This document shows, piece after piece, positions 27,024-36,339 of a stretch of DNA of 64,000 nt. Source of the stretch: Bradyrhizobium sp. BTAi1 (GTDB taxonomy: Bacteria; Pseudomonadota; Alphaproteobacteria; Rhizobiales; Xanthobacteraceae). The notes below the pieces were generated by a model that saw only the letters and a list, made by a program, of their open reading frames with translations, was not told where the DNA came from and searched no databases. Each line of letters starts with the position of its first letter. Position 1 is the first letter of the stretch. Where the stretch lies: positions 62,001-126,000 of the forward strand of contig NC_009475.1 of NCBI RefSeq assembly GCF_000015165.1. Reading direction: 5' to 3'. Position numbers and translations under genes: made by a program.

Positions 27024-27314
27024 CTATTCGCTGTTGCCAGATTTCGGAGCCACATTTTGATTCTGCTGCTTCCATCCGACAGGCGACGCCGGCCGCAGGC
27101 TCGTATAGGGCGCAATCGTGGAACGGTAAGCAACACCCACTACTCTGGAGCCGGGATCGGCGGGGTCTGGACCGGCCAACGGCGTTGTTCCTTGCATGCA
27201 TCCGGACAGGCTAACGACAGCTACGCAAGCTAGCGTAAGGGCCCGGAATTGCGCTGGAGAACGTCGAGCGTCCGCGTACGCGACGGCACGCTTCGGCCCA
27301 TAGGGAATGTACAT
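27024..27314 (-). CDS. Small lipoprotein of the copper cluster
   Basis: 96 residues from ATG 27314, which has an AGGAT site. An alternative Met lies at 27347. A hydrophobic segment ends in a lipobox (VVSLSGC), so the mature N-terminus is lipidated. It continues MQGTTPLAGPDPADP and STIAPYTSLRPASPVGW. Conserved small proteins of this type stand next to copper-cluster TolC genes in related bacteria (recalled, not searched). Function unknown. It precedes the TolC-like gene by 11 bp. Confidence 0.7.
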   Translation of the reverse strand: MYIPYGPKRAVAYADARRSPAQFRALTLACVAVVSLSGCMQGTTPLAGPDPADPGSRVVGVAYRSTIAPYTSLRPASPVGWKQQNQNVAPKSGNSE

Positions 27315-27395
27315 CGGACTAATCCTGATCGGTCGATTGAATTGCATGCACCCTCGCCCGTCACCTCGGGCGAAGCATCATGTTATTCCGTCGGT

Positions 27396-27875
27396 TCAGG
27401 AAATGGGAGGACGATCTTGCCGTGGCTGACCACTATCGGGTAGGTCCCGATAATCCGCGGGCGGATAGATAGACGCCAGTCCGAACGGGGCGAGGATACC
27501 GAAAACGTTTGCCGGCAGGCCCGCGGCCGAACCCATGCCGCAGCATTGAGTGCCTTGCGTTTTGTGAGTATCTCCAAGGGGGACCTGCCGGCTCGATTCA
27601 GCAGCCAATTGCCCGCTGGCGTGCACTGTTCTAGCCGGTCGCACGTAGTCCTCAGCACCCACGGAATATCTATCGGAGCGCGTATGCTGCCGGTCGCCCA
27701 TCTCGTGACGGTGCCCGATGCCCAGAGAATCATGTTCGTCGAGAATGCAAGGCGTTATCTGCTGTATAGCCCCGAGCGCAAGAGCAACATTGGGAGCCGA
27801 TATACAAAGCACATAGACGAGTGCGAGCGCCCAGCCCGCCCTAATCCGCCACGCATTTATCAGCCTCAACAACAT
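27396..27875 (-). CDS. Hypothetical secreted protein of the copper cluster
   Basis: 159 residues. The N-terminal hydrophobic region (GWALALVYVLCISAPNVALA) is a signal peptide. The mature part holds His-rich GIGHRHEMGDRQH and a CCGM Cys pair, and ends YRPPIS-like (RQDRPPIS). Similar small His/Cys proteins occur upstream of copper-efflux genes in rhizobia-like bacteria, so a copper role is plausible. Between csoR and the lipoprotein, all on one strand. Confidence 0.65.
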   Translation of the reverse strand: MLLRLINAWRIRAGWALALVYVLCISAPNVALALGAIQQITPCILDEHDSLGIGHRHEMGDRQHTRSDRYSVGAEDYVRPARTVHASGQLAAESSRQVPLGDTHKTQGTQCCGMGSAAGLPANVFGILAPFGLASIYPPADYRDLPDSGQPRQDRPPIS

Positions 27876-27942
27876 AGTATTACCTTAGCATCGATCGAAG
27901 GCGATCGGAAGACGACAACCAGCAAAATCATTGAGCTCTAGC

Positions 27943-28218
27943 TTAACGATCTGCTCGGCCCACCACCCCCATTAGCTCCGCAATCTTCTGACGTTGGTCG
28001 GCCCGGTCTCCGCTCCTGATCGCGGCATCGACGCAGTGAGCCACATGATCTTTCAAGATTTCCTCTTCGAGGCGGCGCAGCGCGGCACGAACCGCGGATA
28101 TCTGCGTTATGACGTCGATGCAGTAGCGGTCTTCGTCGACCATCTTCGACAGCCCTCGCACCTGGCCCTCGATCCGCTGGAGACGCTTGCGACAGGAAAT
28201 TTTGATGTCGTTCCGCAT
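27943..28218 (-). CDS. csoR: CsoR/FrmR/RcnR-family metal-sensing repressor
   Basis: 91 residues, the usual size for this all-helical family. Conserved residues include KRLQRIEGQVRGLSKMVDED, then the first Cys ligand in RYCIDVITQISAVRAAL, and His and Cys in DHVAHCVDAAIR. The Cys-His-Cys triad binds Cu(I), which releases the protein from DNA. It heads the minus-strand copper cluster. A TACCC-N5-GGGTA palindrome lies 10 bp upstream of its start, and a longer one 95 bp upstream. Autoregulation is therefore likely. Confidence 0.92.
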   Translation of the reverse strand: MRNDIKISCRKRLQRIEGQVRGLSKMVDEDRYCIDVITQISAVRAALRRLEEEILKDHVAHCVDAAIRSGDRADQRQKIAELMGVVGRADR

Positions 28219-28227
28219 GGCGGCTTA

Positions 28228-28242
28228 TACCCCTGCCGGGTA
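28228..28242. promoter_or_regulatory. CsoR-type operator upstream of csoR
   Basis: TACCCCTGCCGGGTA is an inverted repeat (TACCC-N5-GGGTA), 10 bp from the csoR start. The G/C tract pairs and flanking TA match sites bound by CsoR/RcnR-family repressors. Confidence 0.65.
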
Positions 28243-28312
28243 ACGGTTTCAAGAGATGGTATCCCAGATTTCTGGACGATTCGGGCAATACGGGATGCCA
28301 AAATGGAGTCGA

Positions 28313-28331
28313 TATACCCCTATAGGGTATA
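28313..28331. promoter_or_regulatory. CsoR-type operator in front of the broken copper ATPase
   Basis: TATACCCCTATAGGGTATA is a perfect 7+7 bp palindrome with a 5-bp centre. It shares TACCC-N5-GGGTA with the site at 28228. It lies 25 bp upstream of a short ATG frame (28356) and of the ATPase remnant on the plus strand. Confidence 0.7.
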
Positions 28332-28402
28332 GTAGTAAGCGGGATGGAGTATCCGATGAGTAAAGCGGAAAACGCAGTTGTGCGAGGCGGTTCGGTGGCT
28401 TC

Positions 28403-29061
28403 GTGATGCGCGCCGACAAGGTCGGGCGCGACACACTGCTTTCGCAGATCGTCAAGATGGTCGCTGATGCGCAGCGCTCGCGTGCGCCGATCCAGCGGCT
28501 GGCTGATCAGGTGGCCAGCTGGCGGTCGCCATCTTTCGCGCCGCGAAAGAACGCAACCTCGATTTCAGCAAGGTGGAAGAATTTAATTCGCCGACGGGCA
28601 AAGGGGCGACCGGCAAGGTCGACGGCGGCATCGCCGATGTCGAGGCGGAGGTTCTTCCGGGTCAGAAGAGCGCAGTGGTCGCCAAACTACAGAAGGCGGG
28701 AAGGATCGTTTATGGCCGGCGATGGCGTCAACGACGCTCCGGCACTCGCCGCGGCCGAAGTCGGCATAACGATGGGCACCGGCACGGACGTCGCGATGGA
28801 AAGTGCCGGCATCACGCTCCTGAACGGCGATCTCGGTGGCATCGTTCGCGCCCGCCGGCTCTCGCAAGTCACCATGAGCAACATCCGGCAAACCTGTTTT
28901 TCGCCTTCATCTACAACGCCGCCGGCATCCCGATTGCCGCGGGCGTCCTGTATCCCAGATTCGGCATTCTGGTCTCGCCGATCATCGCCGCGGCGGCCAT
29001 GGCGCTGTCGTCGGTGAGCGTGGTCGGTAACGCCTTGCGACTGCGCGTGACGCGTTTGTAA
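28403..29061 (+). pseudogene. Decayed copper-translocating P1B ATPase (CopA/ActP type)
   Basis: Pieces of one ATPase lie in order but in different frames. First comes the segment after the actuator domain ([33 protein letters not shown]). A nucleotide-binding piece follows ([38 protein letters not shown]). The hinge [20 protein letters not shown] is next, then the last helices ([19 protein letters not shown], ending ALRLRVTRL). The metal-binding N-terminus, CPC helix and DKTGT site are missing. Several deletions and frameshifts are needed to explain this, so the gene is dead although its operator remains. Confidence 0.85.
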
Positions 29062-29678
29062 GCTTGCGCGATACCATCGAAGAAACTCTCGCACTCGAAG
29101 AAATGGATTTGTGGCACACCTTCTCCCCGATATCGGCGACGAAAGGCGGGGGCCTTGTTGACGTTTTCGCTGCCTGTTGATGCGGTTAACGGGCCTGATC
29201 TCCGGTGTAGCGGCATGTTCGGTGGCCTGCTGACATTCTTCGATGTGATGCGATAGGCTAACGCACCGCCTTTATCATCTCGGGTCGTACTCCGACGCCC
29301 TTCATCGAGGGGCTGGCCCGGTCAGGCAATGCCGACATTAAATAATGCAAAAAATGCCGTCGCGCTGGATCGTGATCATCGCGGCCGACCTGCTGGTGGC
29401 TTTGAAACCCCCGCTGAAGACGCCTGCACCTGCCCGCACGGAAATGGGGTCGTGCCGAGACCCTACTGTGCCGCAAACTACGGCGCCTATGGTCCGATTT
29501 GCGTGCCTACACTATCTTTCGGCAGGCGGACGGTGGGTTCGGGCCAGGCCAAGCGGGCTTTGCACCATCCCTACAATCGGCTCAGTTGCTGTGACCCGCT
29601 CTGCGTAACTTGGCTTACCATTAACCAGTTGTTAACCATTAGAGACGCAAAAGACCATATTACGGCAAGGGGTTCTTC
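29062..29678. other. No supportable gene
   Basis: Between the ATPase remnant and fliQ I find only short open frames in conflicting directions. A frame reading FIISGRTPTPFIEGLARSG near 29270 and one reading IIAADLLVALKPPLKTPAP near 29380 look protein-like. They could be remains of membrane-protein genes, but I cannot assign them. Confidence 0.35.
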
Positions 29679-29948
29679 ATGAATGATCTCGAAGTTATGA
29701 GCGCTGCCCACGATGCCGTCATGACGGTTGTTGTGATTTCTGCACCCTTGTTGATCGTGGGTACAGTGGTCGGCGTCGCAGTCTCGCTGTTCCAGGCCCT
29801 GACGCAAATCCAAGAGCAGACGCTCATCCAGGCTCCCAAGATCTTTGCGACATTCCTTACTTTTCTGATCGCCTTGCCCTTCATGGCCGAGACTTCGCAT
29901 AACCAATTTTTGCGGATGGTCGCGCAAATCAGCGCGCCGACCAATTGA
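29679..29948 (+). CDS. fliQ: Flagellar export apparatus protein FliQ
   Basis: 89 residues, the exact family size, with two membrane helices (VMTVVVISAPLLIVGTVVGV and PKIFATFLTFLIALPFM). The conserved loop SLFQALTQIQEQTLIQAPKI lies between them. FliQ is part of the core FliPQR export gate in the flagellar base. An AAGGGG site precedes the ATG. No fliP or fliR lies beside it; only flgF follows, 126 bp away. Confidence 0.92.
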   Translation: MNDLEVMSAAHDAVMTVVVISAPLLIVGTVVGVAVSLFQALTQIQEQTLIQAPKIFATFLTFLIALPFMAETSHNQFLRMVAQISAPTN

Positions 29949-30074
29949 TCGCCTGTTTGGGCTTCTAGACTAGCGCGGCGCAAGCCCGGCAATGCCCGAA
30001 CAGTTGGAAGTCGCGGGGATCGGAAATCCGCTAGGCTCGGTCCAACTGAACCCCGGCTGATTCGGTGGGCGCAT

Positions 30075-30809
30075 ATGGGCGAGACCACGACAATTCATCT
30101 GTCGAGACTGATCGCGCTGGAACGCAGGCTGGACAACGTTGCCAACAATGTTGCCAATGCTGACACGACCGGCTTTCGCGCGCGCCAGCTTTCCTTTCAG
30201 GAATATCTCTCGCCGGCGAAGGAGGGCGAAGCCAACGGAAAAAGGGAGCGCCCCGTCTCATTGGTCAACGCCGGACTCCAGTATCCGGATTCCGCAGGAG
30301 GCGCAATTCAACTCACCGGCAATCCTCTCGACGTAGCCATCGTTGGAGACGGGTATTTTGCCGTCCAGACGCCGCAGGGTGAGCGCTACACGCGGGCCGG
30401 CTCGCTTACCACGGATGCCACGGGACGCCTGGTCACGATGGATGGCCTGCCGATCCTCTCCCGGACCGGTCCGATCACGGTCGCACCCGGAGAGCGCTCA
30501 TTGACGATCGCTTCGGACGGCACCATCAGTTCCAGCCAGCGGACTATCGGCAGTCTCCGCCTCGTTCGTTTCGACGGCCCGCTGCAAGCGATGGGCTCCA
30601 ACCTTTTTGAGAGCAGGTCTCCTGCTCTCAATATTCCGACGGGGTCGGTAAAACTCTTGGTCGGAGATTTGGAGAAGTCCAACGTCCAAAACGTCCAGGA
30701 GATGAGCCGATTGAGCGAAGTTACCAGGTCCTACGAACAGGTGGGTGGGCTACTCAAGAATTCGCAGAACGTCGATGATCTCAACAAGCTGGGATCCGTC
30801 CCCGACTGA
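30075..30809 (+). CDS. flgF: Flagellar basal-body rod protein FlgF
   Basis: 244 residues, normal for FlgF. The N-terminal rod motif LERRLDNVANNVANADTTGF is followed by the body with GNPLDVAIVGDGYFAVQTP and RYTRAGSLTTDATGRLV. The C-terminal helix has NVQNVQEMSRLSEVTRSYEQ. FlgF forms part of the proximal rod. The N-terminal DNVANN-type motif and the C-terminal coiled coil are intact, so the gene looks functional, but other rod genes are absent here. Confidence 0.93.
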   Translation: MGETTTIHLSRLIALERRLDNVANNVANADTTGFRARQLSFQEYLSPAKEGEANGKRERPVSLVNAGLQYPDSAGGAIQLTGNPLDVAIVGDGYFAVQTPQGERYTRAGSLTTDATGRLVTMDGLPILSRTGPITVAPGERSLTIASDGTISSSQRTIGSLRLVRFDGPLQAMGSNLFESRSPALNIPTGSVKLLVGDLEKSNVQNVQEMSRLSEVTRSYEQVGGLLKNSQNVDDLNKLGSVPD

Positions 30810-31074
30810 ATCGTCCGCGAATAATCGGTGTCCGGATTTCAGTGAGAAGCGCGATGCGCGCCTCCCGCCACCCTTGTCCATGGACTCCATCCCCTCGTTC
30901 GGAGGCCCCCGGTGATCGCCGTAAGAAATGTCTGCCGCCCCTCAGCAAGAAGGTCGGATTACATCTGTCGCTATTCGCCAAAGCGAGCTGATCGGCTTTT
31001 CACTCAGGGACGACCAGCATTCCATTCTGATCCCTGATTGCGTCATCAGCCGCTGGTTCAAAATATCCGCCAGA

Positions 31075-31689
31075 TCACAATAACAGCCGGCTCACACGCC
31101 ATCGGACGCCTTCCAGCCTCATTTCGAAACGCAAAGTCGGGTATTGCGGTTCGTTCGTCCGGAGCGACACGTCGAACCGTGTCGGCGCGCTGAAGAATGC
31201 GTAGCTGATAGCCTCGATCAAAGTGCTGGATCGTCCAGATTGGCGCGCTTCGGAGTACCATGTGATAAGACCTGATGGGGAGAGAACCGCTTCCGCGAGC
31301 GGATCGAGAACATAAGGGCTCAAAGCCATCCCAAGCGCGGCACCGAGTGTCTCGATTCCGCTTCTCTCGTGCCCCCGCGTGACGAGCGAGCTGCCGAAAT
31401 CGGTCTTGAGTTGCTGACGGACAACGGGCCAATCGATTAGCTCACTGATCGTCGCCGCATCGCGGGCTTCCAACGCGCGGTCCAAGCGGTACAACGTCAC
31501 GTACGGGTAGATCAGATAAACAATGGCAAGAGCTGCCACGACAAGCCAAAGCGACTTTCGCCGAATGAAAGGCAAAGGCACGGTAGCGGTGCTGGAGATT
31601 TGCATTTCAGTTTTGCCACTTAAGGTTGATTGCCGGCTTCCGAATGAGACGAGGCCGAATTTCTTCAGGCCCGTGTTCGATTCGGCCAA
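31075..31689 (-). CDS. DUF2939 family membrane-anchored protein
   Basis: 204 residues. One helix near residues 46-64 (LWLVVAALAIVYLIYPYVTLY) leads into RLDRALEARDAATISELIDWP, the mark of DUF2939. The rest (RSGRSSTLIEAISYAFFSAPT, RFEMRLEGVRWRVSRLLL) matches the C-terminus of that family. Function unknown. A perfect FixK/FNR palindrome lies 40 bp upstream of the start. The first ~27 residues before MQISSTATV may not be translated. Confidence 0.75.
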   Translation of the reverse strand: MAESNTGLKKFGLVSFGSRQSTLSGKTEMQISSTATVPLPFIRRKSLWLVVAALAIVYLIYPYVTLYRLDRALEARDAATISELIDWPVVRQQLKTDFGSSLVTRGHERSGIETLGAALGMALSPYVLDPLAEAVLSPSGLITWYSEARQSGRSSTLIEAISYAFFSAPTRFDVSLRTNEPQYPTLRFEMRLEGVRWRVSRLLL

Positions 31690-31728
31690 CCGACTAACGT
31701 CACTTTAGGCGGGGCGAAACAATCGCTA

Positions 31729-31742
31729 TTGATCCTAATCAA
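31729..31742. promoter_or_regulatory. FixK/FNR box upstream of the DUF2939 gene
   Basis: TTGATCCTAATCAA is a TTGAT-N4-ATCAA palindrome, centred about 46 bp upstream of the DUF2939 start (31689, minus strand). That is a typical distance from an activated promoter. Confidence 0.7.
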
Positions 31743-31949
31743 CCAACGTGGCGTAGCCGTCGCTTCGCGACGAGCAGAACAGTTTGTGTCACCCAACGTG
31801 AAGGTCGTGCAGGTCCGGTGAATTTCCTGTTACCAAGGCTAGCTCATCGAAACAGGGAAGCGGCGAGGGATTGCCTCGCGGCAGCGACTTTTTGCAATTG
31901 TCGCCCTGGCGCCGCTATTGCTGGCCGCTATGCGACGCGGGGCGCGTGA

Positions 31950-34391
31950 TCACGACGTTGCCGTAACGGTGGTGAACGCGCCGGGAGACGCAGTTGGCCG
32001 CTGACGACGGATACCAGTCAGCCTGGTCCGCTTCAACATCAGAGCATTGATTGCGACAAGCGCGGAACTACCGGACATCGCAAGAGCGGCGATGCTTGGC
32101 CCAAGGAGAAATGGATACAGCACGCCGGCGGCAAGCGGAAAGGCAATCACGTTGTAGCCGACCGCCCACCATAGGTTTTGGTGCATTTTTCTGAGCGTCG
32201 CATGGGATAGTTCGATGGCCCCGACCACATCGAAAGGATCGCTCTTCATCAACACAATGTCGGCACTTTCCATCGCGACATCAGTGCCTGCACCGATTGC
32301 GAAGCCAACATCGGCCTGGGTCAAGGCCGGAGCGTCGTTCACGCCGTCGCCGACCATGCCGACCTTCTTACCTTGCGATTGGAGTTCCTTGACCTTGCCC
32401 GCCTTGTCGCCAGGCAACACATTGGCGAAAACTTTATCGATCCCGAGACCCTTTGCGATCCGCTCGGCCGTACCCTGATTATCTCCTGTCAACATCGCGA
32501 CCTCGACGCCCCGCGAACGCAGCGCCTTGACCGCTGCCACCGCCGTCGGTCTCACCGCATCGGCAATGGCGATCAAACCAACGAGCTTGCCGTCTACTGC
32601 GAGATGAACGACCGTTCGTCCGGCGCCCTGCAGTTCCTCGGATTTTGCGCCGAGCTCGCCGAGATCGATGTTGTTCTCCATCATCAGCAGCTTATTGCCG
32701 AGCAGTGCCGTCTTGCCGTCGATCTCGGCTTGCGCGCCCTTGCCCTCGACATTCTTGAAACCGGTCGCCTTGGTTGCCTTCACGGTGGCGGCCCGGCGCA
32801 GGATTGCCTGGGCCAAGGGATGGTCCGACCCTGCTTCCACCGCAGCCGCTGCGGATAGCAATTGATCTTCGGAGGCGCCAGCAGCTATCGCGATATCCAC
32901 TACCTCGGGGTGGCCCACGGTCAGCGTGCCGGTCTTGTCGAAGATGACGACATTCAATTTGGTTGCGTCTTCCAGAGCCGACGCATTCTTGAACAGGATG
33001 CCATTTATGGCGCCTAGCCCGGTCCCGACCATGATTGCCATCGGCGTCGCCAGACCAAGTGCATCAGGACAAGCGATCACGAAAACTGTGATCGTCAGGC
33101 TCAGCGCAAACAGCAGCGTCTGGCCGACCCACCAGTACCAGACGACGAACGTTAGCAGTCCCACGGCAACTGCTGCCAGCACCAGCCATTGCGACGCGCG
33201 GTCCGCAAGGAGTTGCGACGGCGCTTTGGAGTTCTGCGCCTCCTGGACCAGCTTTACGATCTGGGCGAGCGCCGTGTCAGCGCCAACCTTGGTCGCGCGA
33301 TACTGAAACGCACCGCTCTTGTTGATGGTGGCGCCGATCACCGCATCGCCGACTTTCTTGTTCACGGGCATCGATTCGCCCGTGAGCATGGATTCGTCGA
33401 CCAGTGACGACCCTTCCAGCACGGTTCCATCGACCGGGATTTTGTTGCCCGGCCTGATCACGACTGTTTCGCCGGAGATGATCTCGGCGGTCGGGACTTC
33501 GACTTCCTTGCCCTCCCGGAGCACCGATGCCTTTGGTGGCGCCAAATCCATCAATGCGCGGATGGCTTCGGACGCGCCTGCCCTTGCGCGCATTTCCAAC
33601 CAGTGTCCGAGCAGGATGAAGACCAGCAGGATTGCACTGGCTTCATAAAACTGCTGGCCGCCATAGAAGAACGTAGAGCCGACGCTGAACAGATATCCGG
33701 TGCCCACGCTAAGCACGACCAGGACGGCCATGTTTGCAACACCGCTACGGAGCGCACGGTAAGCAGCAACGACGAAGGGCCAGACCGGGTAAAGGATGGC
33801 GGCGCTCGCGAGAATGAACAGGACGAGGTCCAGCCGCAGGCCGAATGGTGGCGGGATCTGGATAATGTCCATTCCCATCGGCGAGAACAAGAAGATCGGC
33901 AGGCTGAAGGCGAGCGCGATCGAGAACCGGTTGCGCATGTCGCGGACCATGTCCTGCATGTCCATGCCGGCGCCGTGGCCCATTTCATGCGCCATGGCAT
34001 CGCTCTTTTCTCCGCCATGCGTCTTGTGGTCGGCCATCGCGCCGGACGACTTCATGTCGGGATGAACCATTCCGCCGTGGTCCTCGTGCGTTTGAGGATG
34101 CACATGCTTGGGCTGACTCACCAGAGCCTTCGGACCAGGCTCCGGCACAGCGGGCTTCTCGCAAATATGTCTCGGCAGGGCTTCACCCCCGCAATGGTAG
34201 CCACAATCCTCAATGGCTTTCTGTATCGCGGCTGGACTGGCTTTCCCCGGGTCGAACAGAACAGTTGTCGAGCCGGAGACCGGATTGACCGATACGCGAC
34301 CGACACCTGCTACGCGCTGTAGTTGCCGTTCGATCCCGTGTGCGCCGAGGACCGAGAACAGATCGCCGACTTCAAGCGTAATCTTCGTCAT
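31950..34391 (-). CDS. Heavy-metal (copper-type) P1B ATPase with CPD motif
   Basis: 813 residues, last gene of a three-ORF operon. Order: an HMA-like fold without a CxxC pair (~1-70), a His/Met-rich linker ([29 protein letters not shown], ~95-150), eight membrane helices, actuator TGES (~337), membrane metal site CPD (~441), DKTGT (~485), the HP dipeptide of the nucleotide domain (~524) and GDGVNDAP (~681). The layout resembles CopB-type exporters, where CPH is usual in place of CPD. It would pump copper or a related metal to the periplasm. An AGGAG site precedes the ATG; GH130 ends 22 bp upstream. Confidence 0.92.
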   Translation of the reverse strand: MTKITLEVGDLFSVLGAHGIERQLQRVAGVGRVSVNPVSGSTTVLFDPGKASPAAIQKAIEDCGYHCGGEALPRHICEKPAVPEPGPKALVSQPKHVHPQTHEDHGGMVHPDMKSSGAMADHKTHGGEKSDAMAHEMGHGAGMDMQDMVRDMRNRFSIALAFSLPIFLFSPMGMDIIQIPPPFGLRLDLVLFILASAAILYPVWPFVVAAYRALRSGVANMAVLVVLSVGTGYLFSVGSTFFYGGQQFYEASAILLVFILLGHWLEMRARAGASEAIRALMDLAPPKASVLREGKEVEVPTAEIISGETVVIRPGNKIPVDGTVLEGSSLVDESMLTGESMPVNKKVGDAVIGATINKSGAFQYRATKVGADTALAQIVKLVQEAQNSKAPSQLLADRASQWLVLAAVAVGLLTFVVWYWWVGQTLLFALSLTITVFVIACPDALGLATPMAIMVGTGLGAINGILFKNASALEDATKLNVVIFDKTGTLTVGHPEVVDIAIAAGASEDQLLSAAAAVEAGSDHPLAQAILRRAATVKATKATGFKNVEGKGAQAEIDGKTALLGNKLLMMENNIDLGELGAKSEELQGAGRTVVHLAVDGKLVGLIAIADAVRPTAVAAVKALRSRGVEVAMLTGDNQGTAERIAKGLGIDKVFANVLPGDKAGKVKELQSQGKKVGMVGDGVNDAPALTQADVGFAIGAGTDVAMESADIVLMKSDPFDVVGAIELSHATLRKMHQNLWWAVGYNVIAFPLAAGVLYPFLLGPSIAALAMSGSSALVAINALMLKRTRLTGIRRQRPTASPGAFTTVTATS

Positions 34392-34413
34392 TGATGCCTG
34401 CTCCTACCGATAC

Positions 34414-35544
34414 TTAGGCTCTTTCACCCTCGCCGATTAGCTTTGCTTGTGGCAGATTCTCCAGCCCGTCTGACGGCAAGCGCATTGGTACATCGAGTCT
34501 CGCCACGCCAATCCGGCAGTCTGCCATCCCATAGTAAACGTCGAGCCGATCGGGCGACCCGATATCGTCTCGCCGATCGATACCGGTGGGGAATACCACA
34601 TTGGCGACGATACCCTGGCGTTCCTGCGGCAGTTCCGGTGTCAGCACGGGCTCCTGCGAACGATAGCGGATGACGTGAGGAAGATCCTTCGAAAGCACCA
34701 GCACGCCGGCCGAGTAGCACAGCTTGGATGGGGATCCCGGAGATGCCGGAAGCTCACTGACGCCGTGGTAGATGGTCAGCCACCCGTGCCGAGTTAGAAT
34801 GGGTGGAGTACCGCCGCCGATTTTGAGCTGTTCCCAAGCGGCCACCGGAGCGGCCAGGCGGCGATGCGAGCCGAAATGACAGAGATGAAAGGGTTCACAG
34901 CCGGTCATGGCCGCCGAACAATAGGAAATCCAGATGCTTTCGCGATGGAGATCCACCGAGTCGGGCACGGTCTGGCGTGCCGCTTCCTCCGGACGAGTTC
35001 CGGGAAACAGTGGCCGCTGCAGAATGGCCATTGAAAGCTGTCCCGATGGATCCGGTATGGCGACAGGGAAGACGCTGGCGTCCTTGTTGTCCACGCCTTC
35101 GAACTCAATGCCCTCATATGGCCGGAAGGTAGCCAACCCCAGGCGTTGCCAGCGGAACAAGTCCTCGGATATTGCCAGCGCGATCCGTGGGCCGCTCCGC
35201 GAATGCGCGGTGTAAGTCATGACGTAACGTCGGAGCCGCTCGACAAACGTGATACGCGGATCCTCGCAGCCACCGGTGCCGTCCAACCGCAGTTCGTAAT
35301 CCATTTCGGGCTCAAGTGCGATACCAAGTCGCTCGACCCCGACTGGATCACCGGCCTCGTTGAACAAGACTCGCGCTATGCCGATGCGAGAGTGGTTGCC
35401 CCGCGCGACCAGCCGCGGGAAAAGATAAAGCTGACCATCCGGGCCACGCGCGGCGGCCGGGTTCAGGACGCCTTCGGCCTCCAGAGGATTGCCCGCCTCC
35501 GGCTCCATCAACAGTCCAAGACGCCGCAACCGGAAGTCACTCAT
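34414..35544 (-). CDS. GH130-like glycosidase/phosphorylase
   Basis: 376 residues. A five-bladed propeller family is suggested by ARGPDGQLYLFPRLVARGN, the GGCEDPRITF motif (catalytic Asp region), NKDASVFP and LTIYHGVSE. GH130 enzymes split or phosphorolyse beta-mannosides and related bonds. The substrate cannot be told here. The start ATG overlaps the stop of a 25-codon ORF (ATGA), giving coupling, and the P1B ATPase follows 22 bp later. A sugar enzyme inside a metal-pump operon is odd. It may share the low-oxygen or stress programme with the other sugar genes nearby. Confidence 0.82.
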   Translation of the reverse strand: MSDFRLRRLGLLMEPEAGNPLEAEGVLNPAAARGPDGQLYLFPRLVARGNHSRIGIARVLFNEAGDPVGVERLGIALEPEMDYELRLDGTGGCEDPRITFVERLRRYVMTYTAHSRSGPRIALAISEDLFRWQRLGLATFRPYEGIEFEGVDNKDASVFPVAIPDPSGQLSMAILQRPLFPGTRPEEAARQTVPDSVDLHRESIWISYCSAAMTGCEPFHLCHFGSHRRLAAPVAAWEQLKIGGGTPPILTRHGWLTIYHGVSELPASPGSPSKLCYSAGVLVLSKDLPHVIRYRSQEPVLTPELPQERQGIVANVVFPTGIDRRDDIGSPDRLDVYYGMADCRIGVARLDVPMRLPSDGLENLPQAKLIGEGERA

Positions 35545-35618
35545 CCCGTCGGCTCACTGGATCGCACAACGATCGTCGAGTTAAAGACGCCACCGATTTC
35601 GAGCGCAACCTTGGTCAT
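35541..35618 (-). CDS. 25-residue coupled ORF resembling the ATPase N-terminus
   Basis: MTKVALEIGGVFNSTIVVRS plus five residues, with a strong GGAGGAGG site 6 bp before the ATG. Its TGA overlaps the GH130 start (ATGA). The first 13 residues parallel the P1B ATPase start ([13 protein letters not shown]), and the DNA and ribosome-site region are similar too. It may be a duplicated 5' end of the ATPase gene, now serving as a leader that couples translation. Confidence 0.6.
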   Translation of the reverse strand: MTKVALEIGGVFNSTIVVRSSEPTG

Positions 35619-35646
35619 TGCTGCCTCCTCCCTCTGAGGATAAGCA

Positions 35647-36339
35647 TTGAGGATGTGTTTCTGCGAACCCGTAAGTTTTGCTGCCGGCGGCGTCCTGATC
35701 GCCGGCGGCGCCTTTGCAGGCTGGAAGGCATTCAAGATCAACAAACGGTACTTTCCCGTTTCTCAAATGCCTACTCTGGCTGGCCTTCAGCAATTCATGG
35801 AAGGTCATGTCTGGATGGGACTGAATAACTCCGACCCATCCATGATCTGGTGGGTCGCCATGGGCTTTATCTTTTTCTCCTGGCTGATTTGGCCGGTCTG
35901 GGTACCGTTCAGCATCTATTTTCTGGAGCCTCCAGCGAGCCGGCGCAAATTGCCGTTGCTGGGCTTTGCCTTGGCGGGTCTTGCTTTCGACCTGGTCCTC
36001 TTCGTCCCGCATCTTTTCCATCCGGATTGGGTCGATGTCAGGATCAATCGGCAGTCACTGGCCTACGAAGACACCATGTTTCTCGATTATCTGATCCCGC
36101 GCTGGCTAACCTATCTGATCTACGTTTTTCTGCTCATTACACCGACAATGATCTCAACCTACCTGCACATACGATTGTTTGGATTGACACTGATTGCCAT
36201 CACAGTGGCGGACTACGTGTTTCTGAGTTTTGCCTACATATCGTTATTCTGCTTCCTAGCTGGTCTCGGAACCCTTCATTTGATCTACATCATCGTGTGG
36301 AACAAATGCTGCCGTGAATGCCCGGAGATATTCAGATAG
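35647..36339 (+). CDS. DUF6629-like integral membrane protein
   Basis: 230 residues with seven hydrophobic segments. The N-terminal MCFCEPVSFAAGGVLIAGGA (second Met) resembles the MCFSAxASF start of the DUF6629 family. HPDWVDVRINRQSLAYE forms a polar loop, and CCRECP near the end is Cys-rich. Function unknown. It is divergent from the GH130/ATPase operon with only about 28 bp between starts, so the promoters must overlap. Its stop overlaps the end of the convergent Cys-rich small gene. Confidence 0.65.
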   Translation: MRMCFCEPVSFAAGGVLIAGGAFAGWKAFKINKRYFPVSQMPTLAGLQQFMEGHVWMGLNNSDPSMIWWVAMGFIFFSWLIWPVWVPFSIYFLEPPASRRKLPLLGFALAGLAFDLVLFVPHLFHPDWVDVRINRQSLAYEDTMFLDYLIPRWLTYLIYVFLLITPTMISTYLHIRLFGLTLIAITVADYVFLSFAYISLFCFLAGLGTLHLIYIIVWNKCCRECPEIFR

